Source: a virus. Taken from it: a stretch of 64,000 nt of DNA. The position numbers and the translations under genes are program-made. The notes under the pieces were generated by a model. It saw only the letters and a program-made list of their open reading frames with translations, did not search any database and was not told the origin of the DNA. Position 1 is the stretch's first letter; the number at the start of each line of letters is the position of its first letter. Location of the stretch: IMG/VR virus record IMGVR_UViG_3300046753_000522, positions 1-64,000 of that record; one strand, written 5' to 3'. Positions 25,920 to 35,600 of this stretch are shown in pieces.

Positions 25920-26848
25920 TATATGATATCCCCAAACGGATTACTCTCGTTGAAGTCAACGAACTCAAAGGCAGAAATATCGAAGTCGTCTGGCGCAGTC
26001 GGATTCGATCCTCCAGGACTTCCAGGTTGCACATTCTGCATTTCTTTTACAAGCAGTGGCGTAACAATGCTGTTAAACGTACCGCCTGTGATCGGGATAT
26101 TGCGCTGGAAGTTTCTGAGTTCGCCCGTATCGTTATGAATGTTGGTCAGTCTCAAAACATTGTCTGAGTCTGACCAGTGGACAACCTCTCCAGAGATTTC
26201 ATATGTGTTGTTCTGTTGAGTAACGATCTCGCCACGAAGGAAACCATTGCTTGCAGAGTCTGTATGAAGTTCGTACTGATAGGCAGCAAACTCTTCCACT
26301 CGATCGATCTCTGGTACGAGGGTATCGAATACCTCATTAGAGAATTCGAACAACTCGCAACGGAGTTTAAATGTGGGCAGTTGACCCAACTGATAGAATG
26401 GATTCTCGTCGATGACCGACTGAACTTCGAAGGTTTGATTCGACAGAGGCAGGTGTATAAGGTCACCTTCTCTTGGTCGATAGTATTTCTTATCAGCAGT
26501 GACTCGATCAAGTCCGTCATTATCGTTGAGAGCATGACGACGGATCTCTGTATTCCAACGCCGACGTGCCATCGTAAACGTGACAGCGTCTCGGATCTCA
26601 ACGCCAAACTTCTGAAAGAGATTCCCGTCACCGTCAAACCCATCGATGTTATCAATGTAGCATTCAACGACATAGGAGTACTTGAACTTGGATAGAACTT
26701 CATCGTTGAAGATCATGTCACTGTGGACAACTTCACGAGGAAGATAATAAATGTCGACACCGTAGAACTTCATGGACTCTACAATCAAGTCCTCGTAAAG
26801 ATCCTGTTCAGATTTTACATTGTGTCGGAAAAATGGTGAGGTTGCCAT
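25919..26848 (-). CDS. 14: Neck protein, T4 gp14-like
   Basis: gp14 forms, with gp13, the neck that closes the filled head and joins it to the tail. The length of 309 compares with 256 in T4. The start (FFRHNVKSEQDLYEDLIVES), the 'YYLPREVV' segment and FQKFGVEIRDAVTFTMARRR are strongly conserved. It lies between gp13 and gp15 with four bases to the gp13 stop and a one-base overlap with gp15, so the three neck genes form a tight block. Confidence 0.95.
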   Translation of the reverse strand: MATSPFFRHNVKSEQDLYEDLIVESMKFYGVDIYYLPREVVHSDMIFNDEVLSKFKYSYVVECYIDNIDGFDGDGNLFQKFGVEIRDAVTFTMARRRWNTEIRRHALNDNDGLDRVTADKKYYRPREGDLIHLPLSNQTFEVQSVIDENPFYQLGQLPTFKLRCELFEFSNEVFDTLVPEIDRVEEFAAYQYELHTDSASNGFLRGEIVTQQNNTYEISGEVVHWSDSDNVLRLTNIHNDTGELRNFQRNIPITGGTFNSIVTPLLVKEMQNVQPGSPGGSNPTAPDDFDISAFEFVDFNESNPFGDII

Positions 26849-26852
26849 TAGA

Positions 26853-27626
26853 TCAACCTACAAAAAATTCGGGCGGGCATTCCTGTTCGAGTCGCATGCG
26901 ATCGCGCAGCATCTCGATTTCTGACCTTGCGTCCTCGAGTATCTGACGACCAGATATCGTAACGCCACCTGGAAGTTGCATTCCTTCGAATTTCGACATA
27001 TTCATACCCCACTGCTCTTTAATTAGGGCAGTTGTAAAGTCCTTCATGAACATATCATTGTAGATAGCAGTGTGGGTTTCGGGGTCTAGTGCTCGGTAGC
27101 ATTCGAATGCCATATGCTGACCGACCTTCATACCACCAGAGTCAACCTCTCCCTGAATGTGAAGGCGGTTTGCTCTTCGAACAAACTCGATAAGAGGTGC
27201 ACCATTGAGGACAGTGTCAATCATACTCATGTACATGTATGACTGGACCATCATATTCATGCCACCATACATCTGGTTGCCGCCACAGGAACTACCGCCC
27301 ATGCCTCCCATCTGAGAGGTCCACCATTGATAGGGGAAGTTGTGCCAACCGCCACCCATCATTCCCATACCACCTTTCATCATCCTTGTCACATACAAAA
27401 CGTCAGAAGGAATGGTAACGTACTCATCCTCCATGTTCTGTTCAGTTACAATAGTAGTGTAGTATGTTCGGTATGTGGCGTCGGAGTGAAACTCTTGATA
27501 CACTTGAAGCGCATCGTCTACTTTATCTTCGACTTGATCTTCGTCTACATTGACCTCGATGACAGGTTCACCGAGTTTCCGCAGGCAGTAGTTGATCAGT
27601 CCGAGTCTTGACGAAATTGCTGCCAT
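26853..27626 (-). CDS. 13: Neck protein, T4 gp13-like
   Basis: gp13 is the head-closure partner of gp14. The opening SRLGLINYCLRKLGEPVIEV, then NVDEDQVEDKVDDALQVYQE, is typical of gp13. The length is 257 (T4: 309). Residues ~82-137 form an unusual Met- and Gly-rich stretch with many Trp and Tyr (for example MMKGGMGMMGGGWHNF). The C-terminal part is conserved (AFECYRALDPETHTAIYND). It is the first gene of the neck block. Confidence 0.93.
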   Translation of the reverse strand: MAAISSRLGLINYCLRKLGEPVIEVNVDEDQVEDKVDDALQVYQEFHSDATYRTYYTTIVTEQNMEDEYVTIPSDVLYVTRMMKGGMGMMGGGWHNFPYQWWTSQMGGMGGSSCGGNQMYGGMNMMVQSYMYMSMIDTVLNGAPLIEFVRRANRLHIQGEVDSGGMKVGQHMAFECYRALDPETHTAIYNDMFMKDFTTALIKEQWGMNMSKFEGMQLPGGVTISGRQILEDARSEIEMLRDRMRLEQECPPEFFVG

Positions 27627-27632
27627 TGGATA

Positions 27633-28505
27633 TTATGCTCCGTTCAATAAGGTTCCAACTGAATCGTAGATACCAATTCCGTTGAATCCGTCGACACTTG
27701 CGGCATTGACTCCAAGAGCATCGACAAAACTTTTAGTCACCCGAACATCAATATCGCTATCAACTCGAGTACTCGTATAGTAGAGGTTATTAGAACCTTC
27801 TGGTGTATCGTCCGTTGCATAGTTGTGGACAATGCGAGTATGTATTCGACCAGTTGTGGCGTCCGACCTTACCACAATTCCCAATTCAATAACAGGATCG
27901 GGCGGTGTGGGAACAGTCTTTGTTAGTCCACCAGGTGTGGTAGGATCAAGATAAACAATATCACCGACAATGAAGGCACTTGTGTCTATGTTCGAAAGGT
28001 TGCCTTCTTCGACAACGTATCCGTATGCTCCCGAAGAGATGTCATCAGCAGCGAAACCGAGCACTCTGTCTCGATTGAAATCAGAATCACCAGTCTCATC
28101 TGCAAGGATGATGATTGGCGTATCGTTCTCTGCTGAGTCGAGGTATACTACTTCGCCCTTAGAGATTGCTGTGTCTGATTTGGCATAGAACCAGTTCGAT
28201 CCCATGTCCAGTGTAACCCCGTCTTGTAAAACCTGCAAAACGTGGTCTGTAGAATTATAACTGATTGTAGCAGAGTCGTTGAGTGTCAGTAGGTCTGTGC
28301 CGATACTGTCTGCTGTAAGATTGCCGATGATAGTTTTATCGGCAGTAATAGTTTGCTCGGTTCCGAGGGTCACATAAGATTGATTCAGATTAACAATACT
28401 GTTGAGGGTATTATTAATTGAAGAATCAAGGGCAAGGAAGTTTGAATCTAACTCATCGAATGTTAGAGTTTCGCCTTTTTCATTTCGTAGAGTTAAAGTG
28501 GTCAT
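27633..28505 (-). CDS. Fibre-like structural protein
   Basis: The 290-residue protein begins MTTLTLRNEKGETLTFDELD, an N-terminus seen in fibre-like proteins of environmental T4-like phages. The middle holds a beta-rich domain (WFYAKSDTAISKGEVVYLDS to LGIVVRSDATTGRIHTRIVH). Near the end is one copy of the EGSNNLYYTSTRVDSDID repeat shared with the large fibres. It lies seven bases upstream of the gp13 gene. I infer a short fibre or an adaptor. Confidence 0.78.
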   Translation of the reverse strand: MTTLTLRNEKGETLTFDELDSNFLALDSSINNTLNSIVNLNQSYVTLGTEQTITADKTIIGNLTADSIGTDLLTLNDSATISYNSTDHVLQVLQDGVTLDMGSNWFYAKSDTAISKGEVVYLDSAENDTPIIILADETGDSDFNRDRVLGFAADDISSGAYGYVVEEGNLSNIDTSAFIVGDIVYLDPTTPGGLTKTVPTPPDPVIELGIVVRSDATTGRIHTRIVHNYATDDTPEGSNNLYYTSTRVDSDIDVRVTKSFVDALGVNAASVDGFNGIGIYDSVGTLLNGA

Positions 28506-28539
28506 TTCCTTTCCTTAAAAAGATATAGAATTAGATAGA

Positions 28540-28575
28540 GGGGACATAAGTCCCCCCGTTTCTCGATAAATCGAG
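28540..28575 (-). terminator. Paired hairpins, possible weak terminator
   Basis: Two short inverted repeats lie in the 78-base gap after the 126-residue gene: CTCGAT/ATCGAG (28562-28575) and GGGGAC/GTCCCC (28540-28555). On the minus strand the second is followed by TCTATCTAATTC, which is U-rich but not a clean T run. It may reduce read-through into the gene at 28505. Confidence 0.4.
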
Positions 28576-28583
28576 TGTCTAAC

Positions 28584-28964
28584 TCAGTTCGGTGCTTCGT
28601 ACGTCAAAGACGAGATTGAGATGGTATCGCCTTGTCCGATTGAAGTAGATGACAAGATGATGTCACCACCGCCACCAGTGGCGGTAACTGAACCAGTGAA
28701 GCAAGAATCGCCTGCACCAGAGAATACGGTGAACTTACCTACCGTACCTGCGTGACAATCAGTGTCATCAGTAATGGTTGCTGCAGTAGCAATACCATTT
28801 GCTGCTCCACCAAATGCGGGGTTAGAGAATGCCAGCGTCGCAATGTCGCTGTCGTTTTGGGTTGCGTCTTGAAAGACGATGCTGCCTGCACCACCGTTGT
28901 CAATAAGGTCGACAACGTAGTTTGCAACACCATTTCGGACGTCTACGGGATGTGTTACTGCCAT
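28584..28964 (-). CDS. Small Gly/Ser/Thr-rich virion-type protein
   Basis: The 126-residue protein is rich in Gly, Ala, Ser and Thr, with predicted beta strands throughout and only two Cys (DTDCHAG and GDSCFTG). I do not recognise a named family. The texture resembles small head-decoration or fibre-associated proteins of marine phages. It lies between the 63-residue gene and a fibre-like gene, within the late gene block, followed by possible terminator hairpins. Confidence 0.72.
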   Translation of the reverse strand: MAVTHPVDVRNGVANYVVDLIDNGGAGSIVFQDATQNDSDIATLAFSNPAFGGAANGIATAATITDDTDCHAGTVGKFTVFSGAGDSCFTGSVTATGGGGDIILSSTSIGQGDTISISSLTYEAPN

Positions 28965-28979
28965 AATGGAACTCCTTAA

Positions 28980-29171
28980 TTAAGTGTCGTTGTTGGTTAC
29001 TTCTTTTGACCGCGTTGCCTTGGTCTTTTCATTCCCTTTCAAGTATTTATCCACTTGATCAGGATGTACATTGTCGACAACGAAGGGAACCTCTTCAACC
29101 GAACCGTCTTTACGACTGACCGTGGCAACGCCTCGAAGTTTACCAAATTTGTCTTTTGATTGTACAACCAT
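28980..29171 (-). CDS. Small basic protein of unknown function
   Basis: The protein has 63 residues, with a Lys-rich C-terminus (KYLKGNEKTKATRSKE). No family was recognised. The gene looks real because a GAGGAG ribosome site lies at good distance from the ATG and the gaps to its neighbours are short. The spacer between ribosome site and ATG is exactly TATAAATA, the late promoter core. A transcript started there would begin inside this gene. Confidence 0.65.
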   Translation of the reverse strand: MVVQSKDKFGKLRGVATVSRKDGSVEEVPFVVDNVHPDQVDKYLKGNEKTKATRSKEVTNNDT

Positions 29172-29179
29172 TATTTATA
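29172..29179 (-). promoter_or_regulatory. TATAAATA between ribosome site and ATG
   Basis: An exact late promoter core abuts the ATG at 29171 and lies inside the translation-initiation region. If active it could serve only the downstream genes (28964 onward), because its transcript would lack the start codon of the 63-residue gene. Confidence 0.45.
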
Positions 29180-29205
29180 CTCCTCAAATCTTTAAAATAA
29201 ATCCA

Positions 29206-29583
29206 TCATGCAATTCTTGGTGTTCCTGATCCTGTGCCACGCGGCGAACGACTTACCAGAAGATTACCTTCTAAAACTCGCTCCACGATCTCAGAATCAG
29301 AATCACCTTTTACCAATTCAACATCATATATGTATCGCCTACGAACGAGACCTTCGGTTTCATTCGGTGATAGACTGATATCTATAATACCTTTCGACGG
29401 GGGTGCATCGATATTTGTAAGGAAGTAAGTTGCCTCGGAACTGTCTGCGTATTGAGAACGATTGATTGTTCCCCTCACTCGGAAGTCACTGAGGTCACGG
29501 ATACTTCCGTCGGGTGACAGTAATTGTAGTCTGTATCTGACGGATGCTCCCTGATCGACAGATAGGTCTTCATAATGCGCCAT
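29206..29583 (-). CDS. Beta-sandwich virion protein, possibly BppU-like fold
   Basis: The 125-residue protein carries the pattern DQGASVRYRLQLLSPDG, then DFRVRGTINRSQYADS, ISLSPNET and RYIYDVELVKGDSD with a final VLEGNLLVS. This is the arrangement of a small Ig-like beta-sandwich that I associate with phage structural proteins linking fibres to baseplates or tails. The name is an inference from pattern. A TATAAATA late promoter lies 31 bases upstream. The gene follows the giant repeat protein. Confidence 0.75.
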   Translation of the reverse strand: MAHYEDLSVDQGASVRYRLQLLSPDGSIRDLSDFRVRGTINRSQYADSSEATYFLTNIDAPPSKGIIDISLSPNETEGLVRRRYIYDVELVKGDSDSEIVERVLEGNLLVSRSPRGTGSGTPRIA

Positions 29584-29613
29584 AAGATTTCTCTACGCAG
29601 TTTAATTTGTATG

Positions 29614-29621
29614 TATTTATA
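29614..29621 (-). promoter_or_regulatory. Late promoter TATAAATA after the giant gene
   Basis: An exact core lies in the 44-base gap between the stop of the 2884-residue gene and the start at 29583, leaving a leader of about 25 bases. This is the expected geometry for a T4-type late promoter. Confidence 0.8.
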
Positions 29622-29627
29622 CTGGTT

Positions 29628-32600
29628 TTATGCGGCAGTGCGAACTAGAATTGTTCGAACTTCTTCTTCCATTATTCGTAATGTAGAAGATGGCGGGATG
29701 TCTTGCTGCTCGCCCAGAGTCTGGTAGATTGTACACTCAACTTTCGAGTCGCTACACTGAAGCGCAGCATCAACATCGATCTCACGTTCAGCGTTACCAA
29801 CAACTCGCGAGTCGCCTGACTGAACTGCCTGACCCAGACCGTCATTATTAAGTATACGCTCAGCAACACCAACGACAGTAGAAGGTTGCGCCTGTAGAGC
29901 ATGAGTAGCGCCATTGTCTTCAACCGTGCGTTTAGCAACACCAACAACCGTGGAGGGTTGCGCCTGCGGAGAAGCATCGAGAGCATTACTTGTTCTCTCT
30001 ACGACTGCAGTTACATGCGCGTCTTGTGCTTTCGGAGAGGCATCAATGTCATTGCTTGTACGTTCTACAACCGCAGTTACATGCGAGGGACCAGACTTGA
30101 GACGTATGGGTCGCTGCAGAGGTACAATAATGTTTTCACTGGTGCCGAATACCTGCGAATCAGAACACTTCAGTGCTGCTTCGATTGGGAGGCGACTTAT
30201 CTTACCATTGCCCTCAACGAGCGAGTCAGTGGTTGTGAGGGCAGTGATGACCTCGTCAGGTTCTTCAGTGACGATTCTCTCAGCAACACCAGTGACGATG
30301 TGATACTCTGTGGGTCGTAGGTTTGCACCACCCTGATCATCGGAGACGCGATCCATGTCACCGACAACGATCGAGTCAGAGGCAACCAGAACACCAGCAC
30401 CTGTGATGATTCTTTCAGCAATACCCTCGACGATGCAGTCAGATGCGACGAGAGGATGAGTCCTACCGCCATCCTTGACTGTTCTCTTGACGACAGCAGT
30501 AACGGTGGAGGGACCAGACTCAACTGATTGGCCAAGACCGTCATTGTTGAGCGTTCTCTCGCCAAGACCAACAACGCGCGAGTCACCTGACTGCACCGCC
30601 TGACCCAATCCGTCGTTGTTAAGGAGTCGCTCGGCGACACCAGTGACGATGTGGTATTCAGTCGGACGCAGGGCAGCAGACGTTCTAATCTCGCGTTCAG
30701 CATCGCAGACGACCTGACTATCAGAGGCAACCAGTACGCCAGCGCCGACGATCGTTCTTTCGGCAACGCCAGTGACGATAGAGTCACTAACTGTGAGTTC
30801 GTGTATCGTGCCGTTGTCTTCAACTGTTCTCTCTGCAAGACCAACAACCTTGGAATCGTCAGAAACGATATGATTAAATCCTGGAAGCAGAGTAATGCTA
30901 CGCTCAGCAAGACCAGTAACGATTGAATCTGTTAATACAAGAGCATTTATAAAGTCATCTGGATGCTCTTCAATAATACGTTCCGCGAGACCAGTGACCT
31001 TCGAATCTCCAGATACAGGATCATCACCCTGATCATCTGGATGCTCTTCAATAATACGCTCAGCAAGACCAGTAACAATCGAATCTGTAACGGTGAGCAC
31101 CTGACCCAATCCGTCGTTATTGATGATGCGTTCTGCAACACCGACAACGATGTTAAATTCGGTCGGGCGAAGTGCAATATCTTCTGCTGGTATAATTCTC
31201 TCAGCAACGCCACTAACGATTGAGTCCGTGACGGTGAGGGCATGAGTAGTGCCACCGTCTTCGACTATGCGTTCAGCAACACCTGTGACGATATGCTCAA
31301 TGTTCGGTCGGAATGCAGCATTAAGTTCGTTCTGTTCAATGATGCGCTCAGCAACACCAACGACAATATTATTCTCGGTTGGTTTGAGTGCGTGATTCGC
31401 GAGGTTGTCTTCAACAGTACGTTCAGCAAGACCTGTAACGAGTGAGTCCGTGACCGTGAGAGCATTGGCAAAGTCTTCTGGGAATTCTTTGACCGTTCTC
31501 TCACCGAGACCAGTAACGGTAGAGTTGCCACTGACGAGTCGTTGCTTATCAGTACCGAATCCAGGTTTGCGAATAATTCTTTCAGCAATGCCCGTTACAA
31601 CAGCGTTGCCATCGACAACGAGATCCTGATTAATGTCATTTGTATCAATCGACCTTTCAGCACGTCCGCGTACAATAGCATCGGATGCGACGAGATTATG
31701 CTCAGAGGTATGGTCTTTCGATGTTCGGAAACCAGAACCGACGACGATTGAGTCGGTAGTGACCAACTCCTCGTAGATGTCTTCGATACCGAACGCGAAA
31801 CCTCTGGTGCGCGAGTCGCTACACTTGAGTGCGCCCGATGCCTTGCGGATAAGTTGCGTGACCGAAGTGGTGCGACAGTCAGTCGACTTGATGTTGAACG
31901 ACTGTTGGTCCGGATGTTCTTCAATGACACGTTCCGCACGCCCAACAATGATCGAATCAGAAGCAATTATATCGCCCGTACCATTAATGGTTCTTTCGGC
32001 GACACCCACAACAGTAGATTCGCCGGACTCAATAGATTGCCCAAGTCCATCATTGTTGAGCGCACGTTCCGCTACACCAACGACAACCGATTCTGAAGCA
32101 CGTAGAGCAGCAGTTTGCTCTTGCTGATCAATTACGCGCTCAGCATTACATACAATTACGGCATCAGATGCCTGCAGGTTTGCAGAACTCAGAAGATTAG
32201 AAGTAATCTCTGTGACCGCAGTTACAATAGAATCTGTACACTCAAGAGTTGCATCAATTGGCAGTCTTGATACCTTACCAACGCCAACGACCAGAGAGTC
32301 TGTGGTTACGAGGTCAGCACGTATCTTACGTTCTACAATGCCCTCACCGAATACAATAGAATCAGTGGTAGTGAGTTGCTGACCAAGACCATGGTTATTC
32401 AGTTTACGTTCAGCGACACCGCGAACGATAGAGTCAGATGCGACGAGAGCAAATGATTGCTCGTCTGGATCTTCTGTGATAAGACGTTCAGCGACACCAG
32501 TAACAATAGAGTCAGATGCGACGAGAGCAAACGACTGATCGTCTGGATCTTCTGTGATAAGACGTTCAGCGACACCGACGACTATTGAATCAGACGCCTT

Positions 32601-35600
32601 GATGTTGACGGGCAGATCATTGATCTCAACTATACGTGTACCAACACCATTAACTGTAGAATCAGATGCCTTCAGTATAATTGGTTCTGCCAGAGTCTTG
32701 ATGATATCTGCTGTGCCAGTAACGGTTGAGTTGCCAGAGACGAGAGCATGAGTAGCACCCGCATCATCGATTACTCTATCGCCAACGCCAACAACCAGTA
32801 CATCAGAGGCAACCAGTTTAACGTCACCGACGTTGTGTATCGTTCTCGATACTTCACCAGTAACTGTAGACGGACCAGACTGTAGTGCGTGAGTTACGCC
32901 ATTATCTTCGACGATACGTTTGGCGAGACCAACAACCTTAGAGTCACCAGACTGTATAGTTTCGTACAGATCCTCGATACCAATAGCGATACCGTTGACT
33001 TTCGAGTCACTCGTCTTCAGTGCGGCACTAATCGAATTAATGGTTCTCTCGACGACTGCTGTTACATGAGCATTACCTGCCTTGAGGTTTGCCGAACTTA
33101 GCAGGTTAGAACCGATCTCTACAGTAGCAGATACCGTGGCGTCTTGTGCCTTGACAGGATTGAAACCACCAGTGAGTCGGTCTCTGTACATAGAGACTGT
33201 TTCGATTTCTACTTCTTCTGTCTGAGCATCTCCGAGGATGCCGTAACCACTGTTGACAGCATTGTACAGAGTCTTCGGATCGTATCCTGTTTCGGTGACG
33301 TACCAGTGATTCGCGAAGTGACCATTGCCACTGGTTGCTTCCGAATAGACGACAATGTACCACAGAGAAGCACTAACCTTTCTGTGATAGAAGTTGTAAT
33401 CATTGTCTACTGCTAATGTGTAATCACCATCGCTCTGAGAATCTACAACAAATCCATGCTCAGGCAGAAGTTCGTATGTACCGTTGAACTTGGCGTTCGT
33501 GGTAGTGAATCCGCTCAGTACCAGTTTGCTGCCAGTGTAACTTACTTTGCTATTCGTATTCGACGGTGACAGTGCACTCTCGACTTCGTCGGGTACACGG
33601 ACGACCGTGCGTTCTGCCAGACCAGTGACCTGTGCATCCTGTGCCTTGACTCCAGCACTGCTGAGTATGTTACCGCCTCTTGCTCCCTGCCCTTCGACAG
33701 AGGAGTCTCCAGAAACGATATCGCCAGACCCAACAGATGCCCTTTCTGCGACACCAACGACCGTGGAGGGACTAGAGGCGAGTTCTCCAGTACTGTTTGA
33801 ACCACGGATACCGAGACCTGTGACCTGAGATGGTCCGGACTCTAGAGTTAGTCCTGGATCGCCATCTACGACTCGGTCGCCATTACCAAAGACGACTGCG
33901 TCAGACGCTTTGAGGTTGGAAGAACTGAGAGAGTTGCTCGTAATCTCTACAACTGCCGTTACAGTGGCATCGCCTGACTTGAGTGTGATCGTTTGAGATT
34001 CATAACCTATGAAACCGCGACCAACTACGGCAGCATCACCAGACACCAGTCGATGCGTTCGACCTTCATCATCAACTCCACGATCACCAGCACCTACCAC
34101 TTGCGAGTCGCCAGTTACAAGGTCCGCTGATTGGACTGTGATAACACGTTCGGCACGACCAGTGACTAACGCAACACCGTTACCAAGTTGTTGACCCAAC
34201 CCATAGTGCCAGATAGTTCTTTCCGCGACACCGACTATAGTTGCATCGCCAGATTGTACAGCAGCATCGTCTCCGTCGATCTGACGTTCGGCGATACCAA
34301 ATGCCTCAACGTTGAACGGAGTCATGCGAATATCTACTGCTGTGCGCATTACACGCTCGGCAACACCCACTACAATGGCATCGCTCGCCTGTAGGTCGGT
34401 AGATTCGAGAAGGTTACTTGATAATTCAGTGGTGGCAGTTACACTTGCGGCGCCAGACTTGAGGGCAGCAGATACTGTTCTCTTGACCTGTATGAAGTCA
34501 TCAGAGTAATCGACGTTAGAGGCATGAATTACAAAGTTGTCTGCCTGAAGTTCTACATCAATTCCAGGATAAGATCGACTAACGGTGGCATTTACGTGTG
34601 CGTCTTGTGCCTTCAGAGCAATACGGATTTCAAACTCTTGATCCACGTCAGCATTTACGGTGGCGTCGCCTGCCTTCAATGCCCCCGAAGCAATGATCCT
34701 TCGATAGATCTCAGAAGCATTTACAGTTGAGTCACCTGCCTTGAGTTGTACTGCTGTCCTGTGTTCTCTCTCAGCAACACCGACGACAGTTGAGTCGCCA
34801 ACCTCTAGCGCATGGGTGGCAACGTTGTCATCAACTCCACGAATACCTTCGCCTGTTACTTGTGAGTCACCAGAAACGAGAGTATCCGTGCCATTCACGG
34901 TTCTCTCGGCAACGCCAGTGACGAGGCAATCGGTTGTGGTCAGTCTTTGTGTACCAACGGTATAATGGACAACGTCTGCTACACCAACAACAGTGGCGTC
35001 TTGTGCCTTCAGAGCAATATCATTCGTTACGCGACCAATGTTGGCAAGACCGACAATGGTAGAATCGCCTGACTGTAGTTGTTGTCCGACCGGAGCATTG
35101 TTCAGTAGTCTCTCGCCAAGACCAACAACAGTAGCATCTTGTGCCTTGAGCGCAGGATTACCTGCACCCTTCTCTACTTCACTTAATGCAGTGACGGTAG
35201 ATGGTCCGGACTCAAGAGTGGCAACAATCGGTTTACGGGAAATCTCATAAGTAGCAACTACTTTCGAATCTCCGGAATATACTGCCTGACCTAATCCATC
35301 GTTATTGAGTAATCTTTCTCCATCACCTTCTATAAGTGCAGAAGAAGTTGTCTCGCCAGTTTCAGTATGGTCCTGAGTGTAACCTGTAATCTTGGGTGGA
35401 GTTCCCGAATAGGTAAACCATGGTGTTCTGAGACCTTCCGGCGCACCACCATAGTCAAACGTGGTCTCCCAATTTTGGGGAACTTTGAGTGTTATGATGC
35501 CGACCCACTCATCATTATTTGTATCGTAGATAATGCTCTTGTATCCACCCAACAAGAGGTAACTGATACGACTGGTGAATACAATGTAAGTTGAAGTGGT

